Positions 8,693 to 18,709 of a stretch of 64,000 nucleotides of DNA are shown here, one piece after another. This stretch comes from Xaviernesmea oryzae (GTDB lineage Bacteria > Pseudomonadota > Alphaproteobacteria > Rhizobiales > Rhizobiaceae). Location of the stretch: NCBI RefSeq assembly GCF_900177415.1, contig NZ_FXAF01000006.1, positions 1,636,001 through 1,700,000 on the forward strand. Direction: 5' to 3'. How positions within the stretch are numbered: position 1 is the first letter of the stretch; each line of letters opens with the position of its first letter. Under the pieces are notes generated by a model. The model was not told the origin of the DNA and searched no databases. It saw only the letters and a list, made by a program, of their open reading frames with translations. The translations under genes and the position numbers were made by a program.

Positions 8693-9580
8693 ATGACCCT
8701 GCAGTCCATGACCGGTTTTGCCCGCAGCGAAGGGTCGAGCGGGCGCAATCGCTTTGCATGGGAACTGCGCTCGGTGAACGGCAAGGGTCTGGATATCCGG
8801 CTGCGCCTGCCGTCGGGCCTCGAACGGCTCGAACCGGACGTCCGCCGGCTGATCTCGGAAAAATTCTCCCGCGGCAACCTGCAGGCGACCCTCAGCCTGA
8901 CCGTCACCGAGACCAAGGTGGAGGCGGTGCTGAACCGCGAAGCGCTGGCCGCGGTTCTGGCGCTGCGCGAGGAGCTCGGCGATCTCGTCGATCCGTCGCC
9001 GCTGCGGCTCGATACGCTGCTCGGCATCCGGGGGCTTGTCGACATCCGCGAGCCGGAAGAGGACGAGGAGGCGATCGCCGCCCGCGATGCCGCGATCCTC
9101 GCCGGCCTAAGCGAGGCGCTCGTCCGTCTCGGGCGGATGCGCGAGGGCGAGGGCGCGGCGCTTGCCGCGGTGCTGAAGGGGCAGGTGGCCCGCATCGCCG
9201 AACTGGCCGAGGTGGTGGAGGCCGATCCTTCCCGCCAGCCGGAGGAGATCGCAAAGCGGCTTTCCCTCCAGCTTGCGGCGCTGCTGCAGGAGGCGCCGAC
9301 GCTCGACCGGGACCGGCTGCATGCGGAAGCGGCGCTGCTGGCCACCAAGGCGGACCTGCGCGAGGAAATCGACCGGCTGAGGGCGCATGTCGCCGCCGCC
9401 GGCGAGCTCATCGACAAGGGCGGGCCGGTGGGCCGCAGGCTGGATTTCCTTGCACAGGAATTTAACCGGGAATCGAATACGATCTGTTCCAAATCGAATT
9501 CGGCTGCTGTAACCGCAGCCGGTATCGAATTGAAAGTCGTCATCGACCAGTTCCGCGAACAGGTCCAGAATCTGGAGTAG
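8693..9580 (+). CDS. yicC: YicC family protein (putative endoribonuclease)
   Basis: Cytoplasmic protein of the conserved YicC family; the E. coli member has been reported to be an endoribonuclease acting on RNA, so a role in RNA turnover is likely but not shown here. The 295-residue protein begins MTLQSMTGFARSEG and ends with the DUF1732 block containing GRRLDFLAQEFNRE and the SNTICSKS stretch, both hallmarks of the family. ATG 8693 follows a GGAG site. Only 3 bases separate it from gmk, so the two are probably cotranslated. Confidence 0.95.
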   Translation: MTLQSMTGFARSEGSSGRNRFAWELRSVNGKGLDIRLRLPSGLERLEPDVRRLISEKFSRGNLQATLSLTVTETKVEAVLNREALAAVLALREELGDLVDPSPLRLDTLLGIRGLVDIREPEEDEEAIAARDAAILAGLSEALVRLGRMREGEGAALAAVLKGQVARIAELAEVVEADPSRQPEEIAKRLSLQLAALLQEAPTLDRDRLHAEAALLATKADLREEIDRLRAHVAAAGELIDKGGPVGRRLDFLAQEFNRESNTICSKSNSAAVTAAGIELKVVIDQFREQVQNLE

Positions 9581-9583
9581 GTC

Positions 9584-10264
9584 ATGAGCCCGGCCCAATT
9601 GTCCGAGGGCAAGCCGTCCCCGCCCGTGAAGATCGCCCGGCGCGGGCTGATGCTGGTTCTCTCGTCCCCTTCGGGCGCCGGCAAGTCGACGATCGCCGGC
9701 AACCTGCTCAGGGACGACCACAGTCTGGAGATTTCCGTCAGCGTGACGACGCGGGCCAAGCGGCCGAGCGAGATCGCCGGCAAGCACTACCATTTCATCA
9801 CCGTGCCGCAGTTCGAGAGAATGCGGGATGCCGGTGATCTTCTGGAATGGGCCGAGGTGCACGGCAATTTCTACGGCACGCCCCGCGAGCCGGTGGAGGC
9901 CGCCATGGCGGAGGGGCGGGACATGCTGTTCGACATCGACTGGCAGGGCGCGTTGCAGCTGCAGGAGAAGATGAAGGCGGATGTCGTGTCGATCTTCGTG
10001 CTGCCGCCGACCATGACCGAGCTGCAATCGCGCCTGCACCGGCGCGCCGAGGACAGCGAGGAGGTCATCCGCACGCGGCTCCTGAATTCCCGGGCCGAGA
10101 TCGAGCGATGGCGCGAATACGACTATGTCATCGTCAACGACGATCTCGATGAAGCCTTCCGCAATGTGAGCTGCATCGTCAACGCCGAGCGCGTCCGCCG
10201 CGACCGCCGCCACGGCCTGTTCGATTTCGTCGAAGGCCTGCTGACGGAAGAGCCGAAGCTCTGA
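9584..10264 (+). CDS. gmk: guanylate kinase
   Basis: Phosphorylates GMP to GDP, feeding GTP, dGTP and ppGpp pools. The 226-residue protein has the P-loop [10 protein letters not shown] near residues 27-36, the GMP-binding segment [19 protein letters not shown], and the IDWQGA and lid regions ([10 protein letters not shown]). GGAG precedes ATG 9584. It ends this plus-strand operon and converges on the penicillin-binding protein gene 86 bp away. Confidence 0.97.
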   Translation: MSPAQLSEGKPSPPVKIARRGLMLVLSSPSGAGKSTIAGNLLRDDHSLEISVSVTTRAKRPSEIAGKHYHFITVPQFERMRDAGDLLEWAEVHGNFYGTPREPVEAAMAEGRDMLFDIDWQGALQLQEKMKADVVSIFVLPPTMTELQSRLHRRAEDSEEVIRTRLLNSRAEIERWREYDYVIVNDDLDEAFRNVSCIVNAERVRRDRRHGLFDFVEGLLTEEPKL

Positions 10265-10350
10265 GGCGGTGGCCCGGACGGCGAATTTGACTGGTCCGAG
10301 CAATCCAGCTCCCGGGTCAGCCGCCGGGATGCTTGGGTTTCCGGCCTGAT

Positions 10351-12108
10351 CTAATAATTCACCAGAGGATATTGTGCCTCCGGAGAGCCGAATCGGGGCT
10401 GCACGCCGAGGAGAGGCGCCGTTCGGCTGATGATCTGCTTGATCATGGGAGCGGCGGTCGAGGCTGCCGTCCGGCCTCCATGTTCTCCCGTCGTCGGTGC
10501 ATCGATGATGGAAAGCACGATGTATTTGGGCTTGTCCATTGGAAAGGCTGCCACGAACGCATTGAAATTGATGTCTTTAGCGTATCGCCCGTTGATCACC
10601 TTGTCGGCGGTGCCCGTCTTGCCGCCTACGTTGAAGCCCTCGACCTGCGCACCACGGCCGGAACCCTTGATCCCGTTCCAGGTGAAGAGGTAGCGCATGT
10701 CCGCGCTCGTCGTTTCCTTTATGACTGTGCGGGAAACCGATTTCGCCTCCTCCGGGGAGCGGGGGAGGAAGGTCGGAGCGATCAGGTTTCCGCCATTGAT
10801 GAGCGACGCGGCTGCAACGGCGGTTTGCAGGGGGGTGGTCGCTACCCCGTGGCCGAACGAAATGGTGACCGAATTGATCTTCTTCCAGGCCCGCGGCTGG
10901 GTTGGCGTCGCCACGCCGGGCATCTCGGTTTCCATTCTCGACAGGAGCCCGAGCTTCGTGAGGAATTGCTGATGTCCCTCGATCCCTACCTTATCCGCAA
11001 CCGCCGCGGTGCCGATATTCGATGAATACTGGAAAACCTCCGGGATGCTGAGCGGCCTGTTCTTTCCGCGAAAATCTTTGATCGTGAAGCCTCCCATGCG
11101 TATTGGCCGGGAAGCGTCGACAACCGAATTCAGAGTGATCTTGCTTTCGTCCAGCCCCATGGCCAGGGTGAAGCTCTTGAACGTGGACCCCATTTCGAAT
11201 GTCGCGTTGCTCATCCGATTGAACCAGCCTTTTTCGTACTCCTTGTCTACGCTGCCGTCGGGCAATGTCCGGGAGGGCTGGTTCGGGTCGTAATCGGGCA
11301 CCGATGCCATGGCCAGCACCTCGCCGGTCTCGACATCGAGGATCACCGCGCCGGCGGCTTCGGCCCTGTAGGCGGTCATCGCGTTCGCGACGACCTCGCG
11401 GACAATGCTCTGGACGCGAAGATCGATCGACAGTCTCACGGGTTCCAGGGGCGCGGCGCTGGTGAGACCGACCAGCCGAAGATCTGCGAGGCCCTGCTGG
11501 TCCAGATACCGTTCCATCCCCGCAAGGCCCTGGTTGTCCACATTCACATGACCAACGATGTGGGATGCGGTGACGCCGCCGGGATAGAACCGGCGCTTTT
11601 CCGGCCTGAAGCCGATGCCGGGAATGCCAAGGGCGAGAATATCGGCCTGTTGCCTTGGGGTCAGTTGTCGCCGCAACCATTGGAACGCCGTGCCGGAGCG
11701 CAATTTCTTGTGCGTTTCGCTCCAATCGAGATTGGGAATGACGTCCGCGAGCTTTTCCACGACTTCGTCGGCATCCACGATGCGGCGGGGATCGGCATAG
11801 AGGGATACCATGTTGAGATCGGTCGCCAGCAGTTTCCCGTTGCGGTCGACGATGTCCGGGCGGGATGCGGCGGTAGGGGCACCGCCGAACGATCCCGTCA
11901 CCACAGGTCCGGCGAGACCGTATTGGACGAGACGCGTGCCGATCACCAGATAAACCGCGAGGAACGCGGTGATGATGATCCCGAGCCGCTGCCTTGTTCG
12001 ACTTCTGCGGTGCGCATTGATGCCGATGAAAGCCCCGCTTTTCGCGGTGCGACCACTCGTCACGACAAAATGCGCACGGCTTCTGAGCCGGACGATAAAG
12101 GAGATCAT
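10351..12108 (-). CDS. FtsI/PBP3-like class B penicillin-binding protein (extra copy)
   Basis: Transpeptidase that cross-links peptidoglycan, anchored by one N-terminal helix (IIITAFLAVYLVIGTRLVQYG). The 585-residue protein has the PBP dimerisation region and a full transpeptidase domain: Ser308 in STFK, SSN in YSSNIG, and KTG in GGKTGTAD. All catalytic residues are present. ATG 12108 gives the length usual for FtsI; an in-frame GTG at 12183 would add 25 residues. The division-cluster ftsI normally sits with mra/mur genes, so this is probably a second copy. By eye it uses more A/T-ending codons than its neighbours, and the 230 bases upstream are AT-rich, hinting at later acquisition. Confidence 0.88.
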   Translation of the reverse strand: MISFIVRLRSRAHFVVTSGRTAKSGAFIGINAHRRSRTRQRLGIIITAFLAVYLVIGTRLVQYGLAGPVVTGSFGGAPTAASRPDIVDRNGKLLATDLNMVSLYADPRRIVDADEVVEKLADVIPNLDWSETHKKLRSGTAFQWLRRQLTPRQQADILALGIPGIGFRPEKRRFYPGGVTASHIVGHVNVDNQGLAGMERYLDQQGLADLRLVGLTSAAPLEPVRLSIDLRVQSIVREVVANAMTAYRAEAAGAVILDVETGEVLAMASVPDYDPNQPSRTLPDGSVDKEYEKGWFNRMSNATFEMGSTFKSFTLAMGLDESKITLNSVVDASRPIRMGGFTIKDFRGKNRPLSIPEVFQYSSNIGTAAVADKVGIEGHQQFLTKLGLLSRMETEMPGVATPTQPRAWKKINSVTISFGHGVATTPLQTAVAAASLINGGNLIAPTFLPRSPEEAKSVSRTVIKETTSADMRYLFTWNGIKGSGRGAQVEGFNVGGKTGTADKVINGRYAKDINFNAFVAAFPMDKPKYIVLSIIDAPTTGEHGGRTAASTAAPMIKQIISRTAPLLGVQPRFGSPEAQYPLVNY

Positions 12109-12339
12109 CCCGAACAAATCCACGAATAGACCAGCAAAAGGCGAAGTGAGGCGGCCTGCCAGCCGCCGGGTTGAAGCCTGCACGTAGCCGGATCGAAAGC
12201 CAACAGGAGAGTGGGCGTGCCGTGGAAGACGTTTAAAGTTGCATTAATATACAATTAAAATTGCGCTAAATCACCGGCGAACGTTTAACCGGCTTTTGAG
12301 ACGGACCGTTGCTGTGAGACGCTGTCGCGCCTCGCGCTC

Positions 12340-13173
12340 TCACAGGCAGTTCGCCAGCCGCACGAACTCTTCCACCGAGAGCGTCTCGGCCCGCCTTTGC
12401 GGATCGATGCCGGCCTTGCCGAGCAGGGTCTCTCCGCCGAGCGGCTTCAGGCTCTGGCGCAGCATTTTCCGGCGCTGGCCGAAAGCGGCGTGGGTGACGC
12501 GCTCCAGCTTGTTCACGTCACAGGGCAGGGGATTTTCCCGCGGCGTCAGGTGCACGACCGTCGAGGTGACCTTCGGCGGCGGCGTGAAGGCCTGCGGCGG
12601 CACGTCGAAGACCATGCGCGCCTCCGTCCGCCAGCCGGCGAGCACGCCGAGCCGCCCGTAATGGTCGTCGTCCTCGTCCGCCACGATGCGCAGCCCCACT
12701 TCCTTCTGGAACATCAGCGTCAGGCTTTCCCAGAAGGGCGGCCACGTTCCGTCTTCCGGCAGCAGCCAGTTGATCAGCAGTTGCGTGCCGACGTTGTAGG
12801 GCAGGTTGGCGATGATCTTGACGGGGCCTTGCCCGGCGAGATCAGCAAAATCGGTCTTCAGCGCATCGCCTTCGATCACCTCGAGCCGGCCGGGATAATG
12901 TTCGCCGATCTCTTCGAGCGCCGGCAGGCAGCGGCTGTCCCGCTCGATGGCGATGAGCTTCTTTGCGCCGAGCGACAGGATCGCGCGGGTGAGCCCGCCG
13001 GGGCCGGGGCCGACCTCGATCACGGTAACGCCGTCGAGCGCTCCGGCGCTGCGGGCGATCTTCTGCGTGAGGTTGAGGTCGAGCAGGAAGTTCTGGCCGA
13101 GCGCCTTTCTCGCATCGAGCCCGTGGCGCTGGATGACATCGCGCAGCGGCGGCAGGCCGTCGAGCGTCGCCAT
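12340..13173 (-). CDS. rsmA: 16S rRNA (adenine1518/1519-N6) dimethyltransferase RsmA
   Basis: Dimethylates two adjacent adenines in the 3' hairpin of 16S rRNA late in 30S assembly (KsgA); loss gives kasugamycin resistance. The 277-residue Rossmann methyltransferase has ALGQNFLLD, the SAM motif [10 protein letters not shown] and catalytic motif IV NLPYN. Its ATG shares one base with the pdxA stop (TAATG), so translation is coupled. Last gene of the lptD-surA-pdxA-rsmA string, the same order as in E. coli. Confidence 0.97.
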   Translation of the reverse strand: MATLDGLPPLRDVIQRHGLDARKALGQNFLLDLNLTQKIARSAGALDGVTVIEVGPGPGGLTRAILSLGAKKLIAIERDSRCLPALEEIGEHYPGRLEVIEGDALKTDFADLAGQGPVKIIANLPYNVGTQLLINWLLPEDGTWPPFWESLTLMFQKEVGLRIVADEDDDHYGRLGVLAGWRTEARMVFDVPPQAFTPPPKVTSTVVHLTPRENPLPCDVNKLERVTHAAFGQRRKMLRQSLKPLGGETLLGKAGIDPQRRAETLSVEEFVRLANCL

Positions 13174-14198
13174 TATGCCGTAGCCTTCGACGCCAGCTCG
13201 CCGGCGAGCCTGATCGCCTCGACGAGGCTCGTCTCGCGGGCGACCCCCTGTCCGGCGATGCCGAAGGCCGTGCCGTGGTCCGGCGAGGTGCGGATGAAGG
13301 GCAGGCCGAGCGTGACGTTGACGGACGTGTCGAAGCCCAGCGCCTTGGCGGGGATCAGCGCCTGGTCGTGATACATGCAGATCGCCGCGTCGTAGCGGGC
13401 GCGCGCCTCGTCGTGGAACATGGTGTCGGCGGGAAGCGGCCCGAAGACGTGGATGCCCTCGGTGCGCAGCTTGAAGATCGCCGGGTGGATGACGTCCTGG
13501 TCCTCCCGGCCGATCGCGCCGTCCTCGCCCGCATGCGGGTTGAGCCCGGCGACCGCCAGCCGCGGCCTCTCGATGCCGAAACGGGTCTTGAGATCGTGGT
13601 GGGTGATCCGGCATGTCTCGGCGATCAGCTCCTCGGTCAGCGCCGCCGGCACGTCCTTCAGAGGGATATGGATGGTGACCGGGATGGCTCTCAGCTTCGG
13701 ACCGGCAAGCATCATCACCGGCAGGACCTTCGTGCCCGTCGCCTTCTCGGCGAGATCGGCCAGGAATTCGGTGTGGCCGGGAAAGCCGAAACCGGCCTGA
13801 TAGAGGATCGACTTGGCGATCGGATTGGTGACGACGGCGGCGGCCCTGCCTTCGAAGCACAGGGAAACGGCCTTCTCGATCGCGCCGATCGTGCCCCTCG
13901 CGGTCGCCGCATGCGGCTCGCCGACAGCGACCTCCACGCCGGCCGGGACAGGCAGGACGGGCAGGGCGTCCGCGAAGGTGGAAACGGCGCTTTCCGTGTC
14001 CGCCTCCCGGATCGGCACGTCGATGCCGAGCAGCGCGGCACGGGATTTCAGCACGGCGGGATCGCCGAGGAAAAGGAAAGGCGGCAGGCCGTATTTCCCG
14101 CGCGCCGCCCAGGCGGCGAGCGTGATGTCGGGGCCGATGCCGGCGGGATCGCCCTGGGTCAGCGCCAAGGGGCGGTCAAGCGGACGATCAAGCGGCAT
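13173..14198 (-). CDS. pdxA: 4-hydroxythreonine-4-phosphate dehydrogenase PdxA
   Basis: Oxidises 4-phosphohydroxy-threonine with NAD in pyridoxal phosphate synthesis. The 341-residue protein shows [15 protein letters not shown] near the N-terminus, the His/Asp metal ligands in [17 protein letters not shown] and [10 protein letters not shown], and ends just before rsmA. ATG 14198 puts the conserved TQGDPAGIG at residue 14. The N-terminus has a short direct repeat ([10 protein letters not shown]). It starts 14 bases after the surA-like stop. Confidence 0.96.
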   Translation of the reverse strand: MPLDRPLDRPLALTQGDPAGIGPDITLAAWAARGKYGLPPFLFLGDPAVLKSRAALLGIDVPIREADTESAVSTFADALPVLPVPAGVEVAVGEPHAATARGTIGAIEKAVSLCFEGRAAAVVTNPIAKSILYQAGFGFPGHTEFLADLAEKATGTKVLPVMMLAGPKLRAIPVTIHIPLKDVPAALTEELIAETCRITHHDLKTRFGIERPRLAVAGLNPHAGEDGAIGREDQDVIHPAIFKLRTEGIHVFGPLPADTMFHDEARARYDAAICMYHDQALIPAKALGFDTSVNVTLGLPFIRTSPDHGTAFGIAGQGVARETSLVEAIRLAGELASKATA

Positions 14199-14212
14199 GG
14201 GCACTCCGGTTG

Positions 14213-15154
14213 TCAGCGGTAGTCGATCTGGGCCTTGCCGCGCAGTTCGTCGAGATATTTCTTCTCGTTCGGGTTCGCGCCTTCCTTCTGCGCCTTGGTG
14301 AGGTCCTCGGCGCGGAAGACCACTTCGGCTGCGAAGTCGTCGGAAACCTGGCGCTGGTTGCAGATCGCCAGGAACTCGACGCCGCGGTCGGTGACGCGGG
14401 TCGCCGTGGTGCCGCCCGAGGCCTTTTCGATCAGCGGCTTCCATTCGTCCGGCAGTTCCGGGGCGAGGACGCGGCCGAGGTTGCGGACCGAGACGTCGAG
14501 CATCGTCGCCGCGAACTGCTTGGACTGGTCGCAGCCCGGGAATTTCGAGCGGGAGGCGTTTGCCTCCTGCTGGCGCTTGCCGAGGATCGCGTTGCGCTTG
14601 GCGGCGGGCACGACGAAAATGATCTGCTGCAGGAAATACTCGGTGGTGACCGGCTTTTCCTTGTTTTCCATCATGCGGGTGACGAGCTCCTGGCTCGACA
14701 TGCGGCCGCGGGCGCCGCCGTAGCGGGCGTTGACCAGGCGCGGCCAGCTCATCTGCACGGCGATGTAGTTCTTGAAATGCTCGACGCCGACGCCGGCCCG
14801 GTCGAGGACCTGGCCCATCTGTTGCGGCGTCATCTTGTTGCTGGCGGAGAAGCGCTGGAAGGCTTGATCGACGTCTTCGGTGCTGACCGACATCTTCACG
14901 CGGGCGATCTCCTGGCGTTTCAGGATCTCGTCCACCATCGCCTCGCGGGCCGTCTTGGTATCGGATTTCTGGCGCTGCAGCCTCAGGAAGGCGGCGCGTC
15001 GCGCCACGTCCGTGCTGGTGATCGGCGTCCTGTTGACGACGGCTGCGATCTCGCTGGCGGCCTGGGCCTGCTGGACGACCGGCTGGACGACGACGGAAGC
15101 GGCCAGGACGGCCACAGCCAGCGCCAGCCTGCGTGTTGCGGTCATTGCAAACAT
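14213..15154 (-). CDS. SurA-like periplasmic chaperone / parvulin-type protein
   Basis: Probable periplasmic folding factor for outer-membrane proteins such as LptD encoded upstream. The 313-residue protein has a signal peptide ([16 protein letters not shown], cleavage after AQA near residue 32), a SurA N-terminal domain ([19 protein letters not shown]) and a C-terminal region that follows the parvulin layout but lacks clear catalytic residues. It is shorter than E. coli SurA (428), with one degenerate isomerase domain instead of two, as is common in rhizobia. AAAGGA precedes ATG 15154. Confidence 0.85.
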   Translation of the reverse strand: MFAMTATRRLALAVAVLAASVVVQPVVQQAQAASEIAAVVNRTPITSTDVARRAAFLRLQRQKSDTKTAREAMVDEILKRQEIARVKMSVSTEDVDQAFQRFSASNKMTPQQMGQVLDRAGVGVEHFKNYIAVQMSWPRLVNARYGGARGRMSSQELVTRMMENKEKPVTTEYFLQQIIFVVPAAKRNAILGKRQQEANASRSKFPGCDQSKQFAATMLDVSVRNLGRVLAPELPDEWKPLIEKASGGTTATRVTDRGVEFLAICNQRQVSDDFAAEVVFRAEDLTKAQKEGANPNEKKYLDELRGKAQIDYR

Positions 15155-15290
15155 GATACCAATTCCTTTCCCGCCCCGGTGGGTTCTCAACCCGAACCCC
15201 GCCGGCCTCGCCTTTCTCTTACTCTATTTGCCCCCGCTTGCACAATTCTTGCGGCGAAACGATGACGACCGCCCGATCGGGCGGTCGCCG

Positions 15291-17621
15291 TCAGTACCGG
15301 TAATCCTGGTCGTAATCCGTCGTCGAGCCGATATTGATGTCGCCGAGCGTGCGGAAGCTCAGGCGTGCGCTGACGGTCCAGTCGTTGGCTGCCGTGTCCG
15401 AGGGCTTGTCCGTATAGGCAAGCGTGAAGATCGTGCACTCGTCCGCATAGCTGATGCCGATGCCGCGGCGGATCACGTCGTTCTCGGTGAGGTCCCAGGT
15501 GGCGGTGCCGGCAAGCGACCAATTCTCGTTGATCCGGAAGGACATCGAGTGCTTGAGCACGTCGGTCGCGTCTTCCGAGCCGTATTGCGGCTGCGGATCG
15601 ACCTGGGTGTAGACGAGCGTGCCGCTGAGGCGGGGCGTTGTGTAGCCGAACGAGAGGTCGGTACGCTTCACCGCGAGGGTCTTCTCGTCGAAACGGGTGT
15701 TGGCGGCGATCGTGAAGCCCTGCGGCAGGTCGATGGCCGCCATCGCGACATAGTCGGAAACCCGCGTTTCGAGACCGGAATTGGCGCCCGCCTGCACCAG
15801 GTCCTCGGTGGCGAAGGAATTCCTTCCGGCGATCTGGTAGGACTGGCCGAAAATGCCCCTCACGCCGATGCCGTTCGCGAACGAGCCGGTATAGCGTAGG
15901 CCGACATTGGCGCGCGTGCCGCCTTCGACGCGGTCGAAGCCCGAGAACTTGTCGCGCTCGAAAAGCGTGGTCGCGTCGAAGACGAAGCTCTGGGCATCCT
16001 CGTTCGGCAGGCTCCCCGCCATCTGTTCGTCGGGACGGACGAAGATCTGGGCGATCGGTTCGATGATATGGCTGCTGTTTTCGGTGGTGAGCAGGACCGG
16101 ATAGCGGGCTTCGAGCCCGGCGGTGACCATGTACCGGCCACTGCCGCCTTCCTCGAGGTCGCCGAGATAGACGCCGGGCGTGCCCGAGCTCGTCGTCCTG
16201 ATGCCGTCGCCGCGGGCGGCGAGGATCGGCGTCAGAAGCAGGCCGTCGAACGTGTTGAAGGTGCGCTTCCATTCCGCTTCCGCGGTGAAGCGGCTGTAGC
16301 TGCCTTCGAGGCCGGGGAAGCGGTCGGTCGTGCCCTCGTGATACCAGTCGTCCTCCCGGCGGGAGAGATTGGTGAAGTTGGCGGTGACCGAGAACTCGCC
16401 GCCGAGGATCGGCTCCGGCGCATAATAGCTGTAGTCGAGCGAGGGATAGACGACCGCCTGCTGCCTCTCGCGCGTGTTTTCGTCCGCGTCGTCCTGGACG
16501 TTGAAGTAGTAGCCGTGCAGGTCGAAATAGTTCCGCGTCCCGAGGCCCGTCAGGTAGACGTCGTTGGTGAATATCTCGTTGTCGACACCTTCGAGGTTGT
16601 AGGTCCGCGAGAAGTTGTTGTCGGTCTGGGCCATGACGTTCCAGCCGAAGGTCCAGCGGGGGTTGATCTGGAACTCGCCCTTGGAGGCGACCATGAAGCG
16701 GTTCTCGGATTCCCGGTCGCTGGTCCCGGAATTGAATACGCCCGTGTCCTGCTGGTGGATGCCGGCGAAACGGAACGTATGCTCGCCGTTGTCGAACCTG
16801 TTGCGGACCTCTCCCTCGATCAGCAGACCCTGGGTCGAATAGTAGGTCGGGCTGATCGTGGCATCCATGCTCGGCGAGAAGACATGGTAATAGGGCACCG
16901 TCACGCCGAAGCCGAGATTGTCGCTGGCGCTGAAGCGCGGGAAGAGGAGGCCGGACTTGCGCTCGACCGTCTCGTCCGGCACCTCGATGGCGAAGGGCAG
17001 CCTGCCGATCGGCAGTCCGAAGAGTTCGAACTGCGCGTTTTCGAGGCGGATCGTGTGGGTCTGGCCGTTGCGGATGACGCGTTCGGCCTTGACCTGCCAG
17101 AGCGGCGCCTTGCCCGGCGTGCGGGTGCAGGGAAGGCAGGCGGTGTAGACGGTGTTGTTGAGCACCATCAGGTCGCCTTGCTGGCGCTCGGCGCTTTCCG
17201 CCGCCAGGCGTGTATTGTCGGTCGTCTCGACGCGAAGCGCGTTCAGGAAGCCTTCGCCGAAATCGTCGGTGATGTCGAGTTCGTCCGCATAGACGCGGGT
17301 TCCGCCGGGCTCGATCAGCTCGATATTGCCGGTCGCCATGACGCGGCCGGTGCGCTGGTCGTACTGCACGCGCTGCGCCACCATGCGGTAGCGGTTGTAA
17401 TACATCTGCACGCCACCGGTGGCGGTGACCTGCTGGGCATCCTGATTGTAGACGAGTTCGTTGGCGCGCAAGAGAAGCTTGGCGTCATCCCCCGCTGCGG
17501 GCGCGGGTACCAGGCTTTGCGCATGCACTGTCGTTGCCGATACGCCGAGAACGCATACAGACACACCTGTCAACAGGGCGGCGGCGAGCCGTCTTATGTT
17601 TTTGCGGTCACTTACCGCCAC
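15291..17621 (-). CDS. lptD: LPS-assembly outer-membrane protein LptD
   Basis: Outer-membrane beta-barrel that, with LptE, inserts lipopolysaccharide into the outer leaflet. The 776-residue protein has a signal peptide ending VHAQ, an OstA/LptA-like jellyroll at about 45-160 (LLLRANELVYNQDAQQVTATGG), a Cys pair (CLPC) and a long C-terminal barrel ending in Tyr-Arg-Tyr. Start is GTG at 17621, one base inside the lptG stop (TAGTG), with a near-perfect AGGAGGA site. Coupled to lptG and lptF upstream, so the whole Lpt bridge apart from the LptABC part is coexpressed. Confidence 0.96.
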   Translation of the reverse strand: MAVSDRKNIRRLAAALLTGVSVCVLGVSATTVHAQSLVPAPAAGDDAKLLLRANELVYNQDAQQVTATGGVQMYYNRYRMVAQRVQYDQRTGRVMATGNIELIEPGGTRVYADELDITDDFGEGFLNALRVETTDNTRLAAESAERQQGDLMVLNNTVYTACLPCTRTPGKAPLWQVKAERVIRNGQTHTIRLENAQFELFGLPIGRLPFAIEVPDETVERKSGLLFPRFSASDNLGFGVTVPYYHVFSPSMDATISPTYYSTQGLLIEGEVRNRFDNGEHTFRFAGIHQQDTGVFNSGTSDRESENRFMVASKGEFQINPRWTFGWNVMAQTDNNFSRTYNLEGVDNEIFTNDVYLTGLGTRNYFDLHGYYFNVQDDADENTRERQQAVVYPSLDYSYYAPEPILGGEFSVTANFTNLSRREDDWYHEGTTDRFPGLEGSYSRFTAEAEWKRTFNTFDGLLLTPILAARGDGIRTTSSGTPGVYLGDLEEGGSGRYMVTAGLEARYPVLLTTENSSHIIEPIAQIFVRPDEQMAGSLPNEDAQSFVFDATTLFERDKFSGFDRVEGGTRANVGLRYTGSFANGIGVRGIFGQSYQIAGRNSFATEDLVQAGANSGLETRVSDYVAMAAIDLPQGFTIAANTRFDEKTLAVKRTDLSFGYTTPRLSGTLVYTQVDPQPQYGSEDATDVLKHSMSFRINENWSLAGTATWDLTENDVIRRGIGISYADECTIFTLAYTDKPSDTAANDWTVSARLSFRTLGDINIGSTTDYDQDYRY

Positions 17622-18709
17622 TAGCCATCCTCCTGGTGAAGCAGAATCGTCGTCCCCAACGCCGTCGCGACGATGACTGGAATCCAGACCGCCACGAGAG
17701 GCGGAATCGCCCCGCTGCTCCCGAATGCTTTGACAAGCACCGTGACGACATAAAGCACGAAGCCGGAAACTATTCCACCCAGAATCACCGACCGGGACTG
17801 GGCGAACCGGCTGAATTTTAACGAGACTGTTGCAGCAATGAGAGTCATGGCGACGAGAAGGACCGGCAGGGAGAGCATGGAGTGATACTGCGTCTCGAGT
17901 GCCTTTGTGGATATGCCGAAGGATTTGCCGACCTCGATTTTTCTGGAAAGATCAAAAAACGCAACGGTTTCAGGCTGCGCCAGGCTTTCCTGAATATATT
18001 CCTGCTTCAAGTTGGTGCGAACCTGTGCGGTCTCGCGACGCGCCGGAATTTCGCCCGGCCGGTTTTCCAGGACGTTGTTAAGCAGCCAGTAACCATCTTC
18101 CAACTTTGCGGTCTTGGCATCCTGCCGCATGATGACGCGGCCGTCCTTGTCGAAGTGGAACACGACCACGTCGACGAGGAAGGTCCCGTTCTCCTGGTAA
18201 CTCTTGGCGCCGATGATCGTATCGTCGTCGCCGCTGATCTGGCGGATCCACGGTACGAACTTGGACGGGCGGCTGCGGTTGCTCGCCTCGCGCCAGTTCG
18301 CCTCCAGAGAGGCTGATTCGCGCTGCCCCCAGGCGGCGAGCGGATTGATGACGAGAAGCGTGGCGAGGCCGATCAGGAAGGCGCCGGCGATGAACGGGGA
18401 GACGAACTGCCAGACGGAAATGCCGGCCGCCCGCGTCACCACCAGTTCGTAGCGCCGGTTGAGCGCGATCAGCACCGTCATGCCGATGAACAGGCTCAGC
18501 GTCGGGATGACCTGCTGCAGGATGGACGGCACGCGCATGGCGGTCATCAGGAGCCCGCCGGAGACGCTGTACCCGACGAAACCCGACATGCGCCGGCTCG
18601 TCTCGCTGAAATCGGCGAGAAAGATGATGGCGCTGACGCCGAGCATGAACCAGAACGCGGTGACGATATAGCGGCGGAAGAAATACCGCCCGAGCGTCGA
18701 GAAGATCAT
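17621..18709 (-). CDS. lptG: LPS export ABC transporter permease LptG
   Basis: Inner-membrane permease that, with LptF and ATPase LptB, extracts LPS for transport to LptC/A/D. The 362-residue YjgP/YjgQ protein has six expected helices, three at each end (e.g. FWFMLGVSAIIFLADF and FVLYVVTVLVKAF), flanking a periplasmic jellyroll at about 130-260. ATG 18709 overlaps the lptF stop by ATGA, and its stop overlaps lptD. Ends in a short tail after the last helix. Confidence 0.96.
   Translation of the reverse strand: MIFSTLGRYFFRRYIVTAFWFMLGVSAIIFLADFSETSRRMSGFVGYSVSGGLLMTAMRVPSILQQVIPTLSLFIGMTVLIALNRRYELVVTRAAGISVWQFVSPFIAGAFLIGLATLLVINPLAAWGQRESASLEANWREASNRSRPSKFVPWIRQISGDDDTIIGAKSYQENGTFLVDVVVFHFDKDGRVIMRQDAKTAKLEDGYWLLNNVLENRPGEIPARRETAQVRTNLKQEYIQESLAQPETVAFFDLSRKIEVGKSFGISTKALETQYHSMLSLPVLLVAMTLIAATVSLKFSRFAQSRSVILGGIVSGFVLYVVTVLVKAFGSSGAIPPLVAVWIPVIVATALGTTILLHQEDG

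Noticed and set aside
12181..12183. GTG as the start of the FtsI-like gene.
   Set aside because: It adds 25 residues not seen in FtsI proteins and has no ribosome site; ATG 12108 fits the family length, although it also has only a weak site.
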